This document shows positions 41,667 through 51,041 of a stretch of DNA of 64,000 nt, one piece after another (position 1 is the stretch's first letter; the number at the start of each line of letters is the position of its first letter). The notes beneath the pieces are model-generated. The model was not told where the DNA came from and made no database searches. It worked only from the letters and a program-made list of their open reading frames with translations. The stretch lies in the NCBI RefSeq assembly GCF_900091565.1, contig NZ_FMCV01000022.1, positions 1 through 64,000 of the forward strand, given 5' to 3'. The translations under genes were made by a program, and so were the position numbers. This DNA comes from Micromonospora marina. Its GTDB lineage: Bacteria > Actinomycetota > Actinomycetes > Mycobacteriales > Micromonosporaceae.

Positions 41667-44600
41667 TGCCGCTCACCGTTCAAGGTCGATTGAAGCGCGG
41701 CCCAGAAGTACTCACGCTGCCGTCGGACAATGCCCTTCCGGATCGCTACCTCCGTGGCAGACAGGCTACGGGCCTCGCTCCTAGGGACTGCCTCCAGGTC
41801 ACGCCAAACTTCGAACAACGAGTGCTCCCACTCCGCCACCTGGTCAAGCGCCGCCAGATGAAGACGAAACTCACCGATGTGCCCCGTCGAGGTCTGGACC
41901 AAGAACTGAACATCTCGATATCCGCTGTCCTGGGGCTCCCGGAAGCGGTCACTGAACTCCGCCACCTGGAAACGAGGGTTATTGCTCAGTTCGGCCAGCC
42001 CGGCATACAGGTCGTCAAGCGTTTGGTATGCGACCCGCCCTGCAGCAAGGTCGCGGAGGCGAGCAGCATTGCCGCCATTCCGATTGATCTTGTCCTCAGC
42101 TCGCACGCGATCCTTCGGTCCGGGTCGTGGCTTATACGCCGCCCCGTTTGCCGACAGACCGGCCAGTTCACGCCCCAGCGAATCAAGTTCTCGCTGGGCG
42201 GCCACGGCCTCCTGGTATAGGTGATCCAAATACCGCCTTCGATATGCGAGATCGCCGGAGCGGGACTTGTCAAAGCTCGGCTGGACAGCCACCGACCGTT
42301 CGCCATCGAAGCGACTGCTCACCTGTATCTGGTGTGGGCTGAGCGGGGTCGGCTCGATCGAGGGTGTGGGTGCAGTGGCCACAACCTCGGAGCCGCGGTC
42401 TCGTATCTCCACCAACACGTCATTCAGTACGTCGATGGCCTGCTGGTGGCTGGCCAGGTGGTGCAGGGTCAGCGGTCGGGCGGTCAGCGAGTTGGCGAGT
42501 TCCGGCGTCGCCAGGATCATCCGGACCAGGTCGGGCCGCTCCGCGAACTGCCGCACCAACGTCTCGGCCAGCAACTCCTCCCGTCGCGGCGGAGCCTCCC
42601 AGCTCTGGTCGAGCATCCGCTGGACGCGCGGATCGGCGAACAACCGGTTGAGGTCGGCGGCGGAACTCTCGTCCAGCCCGGGCACGAGCCGCCGCAGCGT
42701 CGGCACGTCGGCGTGCTGCGCCAACTCGACCGGCGTCACGCCGGCGGCGAAGGCGTCGTCGAAGTTCCCGCTCTGCGCGAGCGCGTCGCGCACGTAGAGA
42801 CCGGCGGCGATCCGGTCGGCGTGCGCCTGCCGGTGTTCCTCGCGTACCCGGGCCGGTTCCGGCTCGCCCGGCGGCGCGCTGCCCGGCATCGGTCCGTCGG
42901 CGTGGCGGTGGAAGGTGGTGGACTCGCCGAGCAGGTGGACGTGGTTGAAGTCCGGGACGTGGCCGTCGGCGATCGGCGGCGGCGCCGGCGGCCGTGGCGG
43001 CGCCGGACGGGGTAGCGGCTCGGGCAGGACGTTGTAGGTGCCGGGCGGGCGGCCGGTGAGCGGCATCGGCCGGCCGTCGGGGCCGAGCACCAGAGCGTCG
43101 ACGCCGACCACGTTGCTGCGGGCTGGACGGCCGCTGTGGTGGTAGATCGGCCGGTCCGCCACGTCGCCCGTCTGCGGGTCGACGAAAAGGATCGTGCCGT
43201 CCTGGTTCAGCGCCACCCACGCGTGCGAGCCGCCGCCCTCGAAGCTGGTGATGAGGAACGCGTAGCTGCCGTGGCCGCCCGACGCGAGCTGCGCGTACAG
43301 GTCTCGGTAACCGCCGTCCACCAGCAGCTGCCGGTCCCGGCCGGTGACACCGGGCCGGTCCGGCCGGCAGAGGTTCTGGAACCGGCCGCCGGTCGTCTGC
43401 TCGACCCGCAGCGGCCCGTCCGCCTCGCCACCCACCGGCCGGTTCACGTCGCCGTGCAGGTAACCGTCGAACGTACGCGGCGCAGCGACGCGCGGCCGCC
43501 CGTGCACCCAGGTTTCGAACAGCGACAGCGTGCAGTCGAGGCAGTTGATTCCCCGGGTGGCGTCGGCCGCCGGTCCGCCGTCGTTCGCGAGACGGAACCA
43601 GCCGCCGCGCCGGGGATCGGCGGTACGCGTCACGCTGCCGTCAGGGTTGCGGGGCATCTGCCGTTCGAGGTCGGTCTGGTGCAGCGCGAGCGGAGGCCGG
43701 AGTCCTCCCCGGCGGCCGTAGGGCCGGGACCTGTCGATCGGCTCGGGGTGGCCGTGGCCGGTGAGCGCGGAGTGGTCGGCCGTCTCCACCGCTCCGACGG
43801 CCAGGTCCGCCACGTCGTCGTTGATGCGATAGAAGTCGAGGTCGTCCTCGACCATCACCTCGCGCGGCAGACGCTGGCCGGCACGGACTGCCTCCACCTC
43901 GTCGACGGCTCGATAGTGCAGGCGCTCTCGCCGCCGCCCCTCCCACACGTGCCGGTCAGCGAGGTCGTGTCGCCCGGTTCGGCGCAGCTCGTGTGCCTGC
44001 GTGAGGAGCCATCGCGCCGCCTCGTAATGCTGTTCGGCGAGATCACGTAGCTCCTTGATCTGCGCCTGTCGCCTGTTCTCCTCGTGCAGGGCACGTTGAG
44101 ACTGGAGGTAGCCCTGGTAGCGCCGCCGATCGAGGCCCTCCCGATCGGCTTTCAGCCGCGCGGCACGCTGCTCGGCGGTCTCACGGGGCCGTGACTGGAC
44201 ATCGAACGGACCAGGCTGGGGCCCCGGGGAGTCGGTGGGATCGCGAAGCGGAGCCAAGGACTCCAGCAGCGGAAAACGGGGGCTCGGCCCCGGTCGGGGC
44301 TCGGGTCCGACGGCCGGCGCTCCCGGATGCGGCCCCGACTGAGGGCTGACCGGTGCGACCGGAGGCGGCCCTGCCTGACCTCCATTGCTGATGGGGGCGG
44401 CGCGGTCCGTCGTGGGTGGCGTCGCGACCTGCGGGTGGTCGGCAGACGGTGCAGGCAATGTCGTCGGTGCGGCTGCGGCCTGGATCGGATTGTTTACGGA
44501 CGGCGCAGGGTGATCGATCGACGTCGCTACCGAACCTGCGCCGTCGTGGACTCCGGGCGCGATCGACGGGGACGTCGCGACGGGCGCGTCCGTGATCACC

Positions 44601-45895
44601 GAGGACAACGTGGGGCTCGTGGTGACTGTCGGGCGCGCCGTGTCGTGCGGGACGGCATCGCCGATCGGCGGCGTCGGCTCCGGCGCCTGGCGAGGCAGGT
44701 CCACGGCGAGCGGGTGCGGGCTCGCGGCCTGGGGCGTGACGTGCGGAGGTGGCGTGGAAACGGCTCCCGCCATCGTGTCACCGCCATTGTGAACGATCGG
44801 CTCGGCGGCCCGCTGGACCGGGATCGGCCCGACGGGATCGGTGGCGATCGGCACATCCAGGCCGACCGGCGACACCGTCAGTCCGCTCAGTTGCCCGTCG
44901 AGGCGGCGTTGCAGCGCCGAGTCCGCCTGATTGGTGGCGGAGCCGGTCGCACCGGATGCCGCCGCGCGCGCCAGGTCCTCCAGTGACGGACCCTGGCCGG
45001 TCGCCAGACCCGCCGCGGTCTCGGCGAGAGTCTCCCCGGCCATCTCCCGCCCGAACCGCTCGCCGACCTCCGCGAACCGGCCGTTGGCGTGCCGGCCCAG
45101 CCCGGCGAGCGGTGCGACCGCGCCGCCGGCGAATCCGCCGAGCGCCGACGTGCTCACGTCGGTCAGGTCGAGGCCGTCCCGCCGGCCGGTGGAGTTCTGG
45201 TACGCCTGCGTACCGAGGCTGGTGCCCGCCTCCTGGCCGGCCTCCAACAGGCCACCGATCGCGGCCCGTCGAGCGAGCGTGCGGGCACCGGACTTGGCCA
45301 CCTCCTTGGCGGCCCGTTCGCCCGTCTCCTTGAGGCCCTGCTTGGCCGCCTTGCGGGCGAGTTGGGCCACCAGCCGCTTGAAGATCTGCTGCACCACGAC
45401 CCGCGTGGCGGTGATCGCGGCGGCCGCCGCCGGCGAGGCGGCACCCAGGGTGAGCACCGTGACGACCGCCAGGGACAGCAACTCGATGACCAGGATGCCC
45501 AGCTCGATCCAGGCTTCGATCTTCGCGCCCTCGATGTCGCAGCCGCAGGAGTCGACCAGGCGTGCCAGCTCTTCGGTGGCCGCGACCAGGACGTGCAGCG
45601 GCGCGTCCTCGCCTTCGGCGAGCTTGTGCCAGGCCGTGTCGAACGCACCGGCGACCAGGCCGACTCCCCCGTACCCGCTCTTGACCTCGCCGGCGGCGGT
45701 GACCGCGTCGTCGCGCGGACGGGTCAGGACACCGGCCACGCCGTACCACTGGTCGGCCAGGTCCCAGACGGCACGCTCGTTGCCCTCCGGCCATTCGACG
45801 CCGACCACCCAGTCGAGCGCCTCGTAGATCCAGCCGGGCAGATCCCACGGGCAGAAGTCGAGCGGATGCGGGATCGGGCTGGGCAGGATGCTCAC
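41663..45895 (-). CDS. Polymorphic toxin: WXG100/CpnT-like N terminus, papain-fold deamidase domain, RelA/SpoT-like C-terminal tip
   Basis: 1410 aa. Residues 1-340 are like the N terminus of type VII-secreted toxins of the CpnT kind (FCPWDLPGWIYEALDWVVGVEWPEG, then helical, glycine-alanine-rich). 341-560 is a Pro/Ser/Thr-rich linker and 570-680 a charged coiled coil. Residues ~755-950 fit the papain-fold glutamine deamidase toxin domain: Cys785 in GINCLDC, His891 in GGSHAWVAL, Asp906 in LFVDPQTG. After another Pro-rich linker, ~1205-1370 resembles a RelA/SpoT nucleotidyltransferase: D1282 and R1287 (RDLAAGRV), GYRD at 1325, E1342. Residues ordinarily His, Gln and Arg in the synthetases differ, so that assignment is tentative. 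Confidence 0.72.
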   Translation of the reverse strand: MSILPSPIPHPLDFCPWDLPGWIYEALDWVVGVEWPEGNERAVWDLADQWYGVAGVLTRPRDDAVTAAGEVKSGYGGVGLVAGAFDTAWHKLAEGEDAPLHVLVAATEELARLVDSCGCDIEGAKIEAWIELGILVIELLSLAVVTVLTLGAASPAAAAAITATRVVVQQIFKRLVAQLARKAAKQGLKETGERAAKEVAKSGARTLARRAAIGGLLEAGQEAGTSLGTQAYQNSTGRRDGLDLTDVSTSALGGFAGGAVAPLAGLGRHANGRFAEVGERFGREMAGETLAETAAGLATGQGPSLEDLARAAASGATGSATNQADSALQRRLDGQLSGLTVSPVGLDVPIATDPVGPIPVQRAAEPIVHNGGDTMAGAVSTPPPHVTPQAASPHPLAVDLPRQAPEPTPPIGDAVPHDTARPTVTTSPTLSSVITDAPVATSPSIAPGVHDGAGSVATSIDHPAPSVNNPIQAAAAPTTLPAPSADHPQVATPPTTDRAAPISNGGQAGPPPVAPVSPQSGPHPGAPAVGPEPRPGPSPRFPLLESLAPLRDPTDSPGPQPGPFDVQSRPRETAEQRAARLKADREGLDRRRYQGYLQSQRALHEENRRQAQIKELRDLAEQHYEAARWLLTQAHELRRTGRHDLADRHVWEGRRRERLHYRAVDEVEAVRAGQRLPREVMVEDDLDFYRINDDVADLAVGAVETADHSALTGHGHPEPIDRSRPYGRRGGLRPPLALHQTDLERQMPRNPDGSVTRTADPRRGGWFRLANDGGPAADATRGINCLDCTLSLFETWVHGRPRVAAPRTFDGYLHGDVNRPVGGEADGPLRVEQTTGGRFQNLCRPDRPGVTGRDRQLLVDGGYRDLYAQLASGGHGSYAFLITSFEGGGSHAWVALNQDGTILFVDPQTGDVADRPIYHHSGRPARSNVVGVDALVLGPDGRPMPLTGRPPGTYNVLPEPLPRPAPPRPPAPPPIADGHVPDFNHVHLLGESTTFHRHADGPMPGSAPPGEPEPARVREEHRQAHADRIAAGLYVRDALAQSGNFDDAFAAGVTPVELAQHADVPTLRRLVPGLDESSAADLNRLFADPRVQRMLDQSWEAPPRREELLAETLVRQFAERPDLVRMILATPELANSLTARPLTLHHLASHQQAIDVLNDVLVEIRDRGSEVVATAPTPSIEPTPLSPHQIQVSSRFDGERSVAVQPSFDKSRSGDLAYRRRYLDHLYQEAVAAQRELDSLGRELAGLSANGAAYKPRPGPKDRVRAEDKINRNGGNAARLRDLAAGRVAYQTLDDLYAGLAELSNNPRFQVAEFSDRFREPQDSGYRDVQFLVQTSTGHIGEFRLHLAALDQVAEWEHSLFEVWRDLEAVPRSEARSLSATEVAIRKGIVRRQREYFWAALQSTLNGERQ

Positions 45896-45913
45896 GCGCG
45901 GGTCCTCCGGTGG

Positions 45914-46270
45914 TCAGCGCCGGGGCCGATGGGGGTCGTGCCCTTGCTGCGGGATCTTTCCGAGGTCACGGGCGCTGCTCAGGTCCGTCTCCACGGTGGC
46001 CGTGACCGAGCGGACGACGTCCGACCCGAGCCCCTCCAGCGACCGGCCGAGAAGCTCCCACGCGCGCAGCAGCGTCTCGGCGTAGCCCTGGTAGTGCTTG
46101 TCGAACGCGGCTCCGATGTCGTCCCGGCCCCAGGGCCGCTGGGCGCTCGCGGCGGCGATCGGCTCGCCCGTCTCCCGCCGGGCCGCGCTCACCGCCCGCC
46201 CCGACAGCGCCAGGTCGGCGCCGCCGCGGCGGGCCCGGTCCGGGTCCAGCCAGATCTCTCCCCCGGCCAC
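45914..46270 (-). CDS. WXG100/EspC-like type VII secretion substrate or partner
   Basis: 118 aa helical protein. It contains RPWGRDDIGAAFDKHYQGYAETLL, the W-G-x-D...F...Y pattern common in actinobacterial type VII targets, flanked by two long helices. Its GTG start is 3 bp after the upstream YbaB-like stop, and its stop is 18 bp before the toxin start. It probably forms the helical secretion partner of the toxin (inference). Confidence 0.72.
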   Translation of the reverse strand: MAGGEIWLDPDRARRGGADLALSGRAVSAARRETGEPIAAASAQRPWGRDDIGAAFDKHYQGYAETLLRAWELLGRSLEGLGSDVVRSVTATVETDLSSARDLGKIPQQGHDPHRPRR

Positions 46271-46273
46271 CTG

Positions 46274-46708
46274 TCACTCGCCGCGGGCCAGCACGGAGTC
46301 GGATCGGCCGAGCAGCGCGCCGAAGTCATGGGTACGCAGGAACTCGACCGATGGGGAGCCCGGCGGCAGATAGTCGGAGACCAGCTCGCGAGTGGCGGTG
46401 GTCGCCGCAGTGGAGGCGCGCAGCACGGTCTCGGTGATCTTCCGGCTCAACGCCCGGGCGTCCCGGTCGTGGAATGCCGCCGGGCTCACCTCGACGCTGA
46501 TCAGCTCGCCTCGCGCGCCGACGACGGCGGTCACCTGACCGTCGTCGGAGCGTTCGGTGACCCGCAACTTCGCCAGCTTGGTCTGGAGGTCGTCCAGGCC
46601 GGACCGCAAGCGCTGGTATTGGCCGTACACCTCGTCGAATCGCGCGCGTAGTGCACGGTTCGCATCCCGGTCCGCACTCTCGGCCACCGTCGCTTCCCCT
46701 TCCGTCAC
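46274..46708 (-). CDS. YbaB/EbfC-like protein at the head of the toxin operon
   Basis: 144 aa. An N-terminal coiled coil (RARFDEVYGQYQRLRSGLDDLQTKLAKLRV) leads into the strand region VTAVVGARGELISVEVSPAAF and a long C-terminal helix: the YbaB/EbfC fold. Stand-alone YbaB proteins bind DNA, but relatives of this kind regularly accompany WXG100 proteins in actinobacterial toxin operons. First gene of the operon, divergent from the deaminase fusion (58 bp between starts). Confidence 0.75.
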   Translation of the reverse strand: MTEGEATVAESADRDANRALRARFDEVYGQYQRLRSGLDDLQTKLAKLRVTERSDDGQVTAVVGARGELISVEVSPAAFHDRDARALSRKITETVLRASTAATTATRELVSDYLPPGSPSVEFLRTHDFGALLGRSDSVLARGE

Positions 46709-46766
46709 CGTGGGTAGGGCCGACCATACCGGGTGCCACGAAATCCGTGGGGTCCGGTAATTTCAG

Positions 46767-48002
46767 GTGGTGATCGAGCGACAGCAGGCCGAGCAGATCG
46801 CCTCCGTGTGGGCCCGGCGCGACTCCGACCGCCTCGGTTTTCCCTGCATGCCCGAGGTCGAGGAGTTCGACCTGGGCTACGTGGTGCAGTCCACCGTGTC
46901 CACCGAGGCCCGGGCGCTACCCGGCGACCTGCCGACCACTGTGATCGACAAGGAGACCGGCGAGGTGTCCACCTGGCCCCGAGTGCCGGCTGCGGCGGTC
47001 GAGCGGATGTACCGGCAGCGGCGTCCGGCCGAGCCGCGCGCTCCGCGTACCGTCGATCCGGCCGCCCAGTTGCTGCGTGAGCTGACCCGCCTGCCCACGC
47101 CCGGCGCGGCGGCGCACCTCATGGTCGACAGCCGGCAGCACGTCGCGCAGGGCGCGAAGGGCGACATCGAGGTGCGCCACCATCCGCTCGTCCAGTCCTA
47201 CCTGGACGAGCTGCCCGCAGGCCATCTCGTACGCGGTGGGGAGCGGCACGCCGAGATGGTCGTGGTATCCGACGCGCTGTACGAGCACGACCACCGCCGC
47301 GCCGCCGAGGGTCTGCCACCGCTGTCCATGGAGGACGTACGCGACCTGCTCGGCACCGGCCGGATCGAGGTGTATCGCAGTCGCGAGCCGGGCGATCCGC
47401 TGGGCGGGCAGGCAGATCTTCCCTGCGACTCATGTGTCCGGTTCCTGGTGCGGTTCGCGGTGCTGCCGTGGTCCGACCTGGCCTTCGTCGAGGAATGGCG
47501 ACCGGAGCCGCGCGAGGTCGTCGAACCTGGGCGTTTCCCGGACGAGGTCGCCCACGCCCTCATCGACGGCGGCTGGCAGATCAGCATGTTCAACGAAGCG
47601 CTCGCGATGGGTGCGATGACCGAGACGAAGGAGATCGCGGGGCAGCATCACCGGCATGAGCCCTTCCCTGCCGCCGAGGCGGCGCTCACCGCGTTCCCGG
47701 CCGTGCTGAGTCGACGGCGCGGGCCCGGGGAGCAGGTCTGGATCAGCCGGTTCACCACGAATCCGCTGCGGGCCGCGCACACCGCCGACTCGCTCGCCGA
47801 CTTCGCCGCCGTCCTGGGCGCCCGCCTGTTCCCGCTCGGCAGCGAACGTCAGGAGAGCATCCTCGCGGTCGACGAGCACGGCCGGATCTTCGCTCTCGAC
47901 CAGGCCGGCGAGTGGTTCCTCGGCGCCGACATCGACGCCGCCCTCACCACCCTGCTGCTCGGCCGCGCTCCCGCCCGGGTGCGCGACGACGGCACCTGGT
48001 GA
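46767..48002 (+). CDS. Imm35/YrhB-like + YwqJ-like deaminase + SUKH-3-like fusion protein
   Basis: 411 aa. Three parts can be seen. Residues ~5-85 resemble the YrhB/Imm35 immunity fold (DLGYVVQST, VIDKETGEVSTWP). Residues ~95-245 hold a cytidine deaminase-type active site: HAE at 161-163 and PCDSC at 219-223, in a YwqJ-like setting. Residues ~255-405 resemble SUKH-3 (GRFPDEVAHALIDGGW, then VDEHGRIFALDQAGEWFLG). No signal peptide or WXG motif, so it is probably cytoplasmic. It is divergent from the toxin operon and ends 15 bp from a convergent dehydrogenase gene. It could be immunity, toxin, or both; the domain calls are from memory of the families. Confidence 0.7.
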   Translation: MVIERQQAEQIASVWARRDSDRLGFPCMPEVEEFDLGYVVQSTVSTEARALPGDLPTTVIDKETGEVSTWPRVPAAAVERMYRQRRPAEPRAPRTVDPAAQLLRELTRLPTPGAAAHLMVDSRQHVAQGAKGDIEVRHHPLVQSYLDELPAGHLVRGGERHAEMVVVSDALYEHDHRRAAEGLPPLSMEDVRDLLGTGRIEVYRSREPGDPLGGQADLPCDSCVRFLVRFAVLPWSDLAFVEEWRPEPREVVEPGRFPDEVAHALIDGGWQISMFNEALAMGAMTETKEIAGQHHRHEPFPAAEAALTAFPAVLSRRRGPGEQVWISRFTTNPLRAAHTADSLADFAAVLGARLFPLGSERQESILAVDEHGRIFALDQAGEWFLGADIDAALTTLLLGRAPARVRDDGTW

Positions 48003-48017
48003 GCGGCGGGCGAGCGC

Positions 48018-49457
<1,440 letters not shown>

Positions 49458-49599
49458 GACCGGCAGCCTAGACCACAGGCACCCACGCGGAAACAGTTGC
49501 TCAAACCCTTGTCTGCCTCGGATTTAGTAGCCAAGATGGCAGTCAGATTGCGATAACCTCCGCTGACCCCCTCCCCGGCCACCCTCTCGGAGACTTCTG

Positions 49600-51036
49600 A
49601 TGAGCGACCAGCAGCAGCTGCGCAACTTCGTCGACGGCGAGTACGTCGACCCGGTGGACGGCGGCTACGCCGACCTGATCGACCCGTGCACCGGCGAGGT
49701 CTTCGCCCAGGCCCCGGTCTCCGGAGCGGCGGACGTGGACGCGGCGATGAAGGCCGCCTCCGCCGCGTTCGAGACCTGGCGGGACACCACGCCGGCCGAG
49801 CGGCAGCGGGCGCTGCTGAAGTTCGCCGACGCGGTGGAGTCGCGGGCCGCCGAGCTGGTCGACGCGGAGGTCCGCAACACGGGCAAGCCCCGGCAGCTCA
49901 CCACCGACGAGGAGCTGCCGCCCGCGGTGGACGAGTTGCGCTTCTTCGCCGGGGCGGCCCGCCTGCTGGAGGGGCGCTCGGCCGGCGAGTACATGGCCGG
50001 GCACACCTCGTACGTGCGGCGCGAGCCGATCGGCGTCTGCGCCCAGGTGACGCCCTGGAACTACCCGCTGATGATGGCGGTCTGGAAGATCGCCCCCGCG
50101 CTGGCGGCCGGCAACGCGGTGGTGCTGAAGCCGTCGGACACCACACCGGTGTCGACGCTGCTGCTGGCCGAGATCGCCGCCGAGCACCTGCCCCCGGGTG
50201 TGTTCAACGTGGTCTGCGGCGACCGCGACACCGGCCGTACGCTGGTCTCCCACCCGACGCCGCAGCTCGTGTCGATCACCGGCTCGACCCGGGCGGGCAT
50301 GGAGGTCGCCGCCGCGGCGGCGCCGGACCTGAAGCGGACCCACCTGGAGCTGGGCGGCAAGGCCCCGGTGGTGATCTTCGACGACGCCGACGTGACGGCG
50401 GCGGCCGAGGCGATCGCGGTGGGCGGCTACTTCAACGCCGGCCAGGACTGCACGGCTGCGACCCGGGTGCTCACCGGTCCGGGCATCCACGAGGACTTCG
50501 TGGCCGCGCTGACCGAGCAGGCCCGCAACACCCGCACCGGCGCGCCGGACGACGCCGACGTGCTCTACGGCCCGCTGAACAACGCCAACCAGCTCGCCCG
50601 GGTGAGCGGCTTCGTGGACCGCCTGCCGGACCACGCGGACGTCACCACCGGCGGTGCCCGGGTCGGCGGGCGCGGCTTCTTCTACGCCCCGACTGTGGTC
50701 TCCGGCGTACGCCAGACCGACGAGATCATCCAGGACGAGGTGTTCGGGCCGGTAATCACCGTGCAGCGGTTCTCCGACGAGGACGAGGCGGTGCGCTGGG
50801 CGAACGGTGTGGACTACGGCCTGTCCGCGTCGGTGTGGACACGCGACCACGGCCGGGCCATGCGGATGACGCGACGGCTGGACTTCGGCTGTGTCTGGGT
50901 GAACACGCACATCCCGTTCGTCTCGGAGATGCCGCACGGCGGCTTCAAGCACTCCGGCCACGGCAAGGACCTGTCGGTCTACAGCCTGGAGGACTACACC
51001 CGGGTCAAGCACGTCATGCACAACATCGAGGGCTGA
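49600..51036 (+). CDS. Gamma-aminobutyraldehyde dehydrogenase
   Basis: 478 aa ALDH of the PatD/Prr type. QVTPWNYPLMMAVWKIAPALAAGN, catalytic glutamate in THLELGGKAPVVIFDDAD, catalytic cysteine in NAGQDCTAATRV, and the C-terminal PHGGFKHSGHGKDLS typical of aminobutyraldehyde dehydrogenases. It would oxidise 4-aminobutanal from putrescine to GABA. The next gene, a GABA transaminase, starts 5 bp after its stop. Confidence 0.9.
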   Translation: MSDQQQLRNFVDGEYVDPVDGGYADLIDPCTGEVFAQAPVSGAADVDAAMKAASAAFETWRDTTPAERQRALLKFADAVESRAAELVDAEVRNTGKPRQLTTDEELPPAVDELRFFAGAARLLEGRSAGEYMAGHTSYVRREPIGVCAQVTPWNYPLMMAVWKIAPALAAGNAVVLKPSDTTPVSTLLLAEIAAEHLPPGVFNVVCGDRDTGRTLVSHPTPQLVSITGSTRAGMEVAAAAAPDLKRTHLELGGKAPVVIFDDADVTAAAEAIAVGGYFNAGQDCTAATRVLTGPGIHEDFVAALTEQARNTRTGAPDDADVLYGPLNNANQLARVSGFVDRLPDHADVTTGGARVGGRGFFYAPTVVSGVRQTDEIIQDEVFGPVITVQRFSDEDEAVRWANGVDYGLSASVWTRDHGRAMRMTRRLDFGCVWVNTHIPFVSEMPHGGFKHSGHGKDLSVYSLEDYTRVKHVMHNIEG

Positions 51037-51041
51037 TCCCC

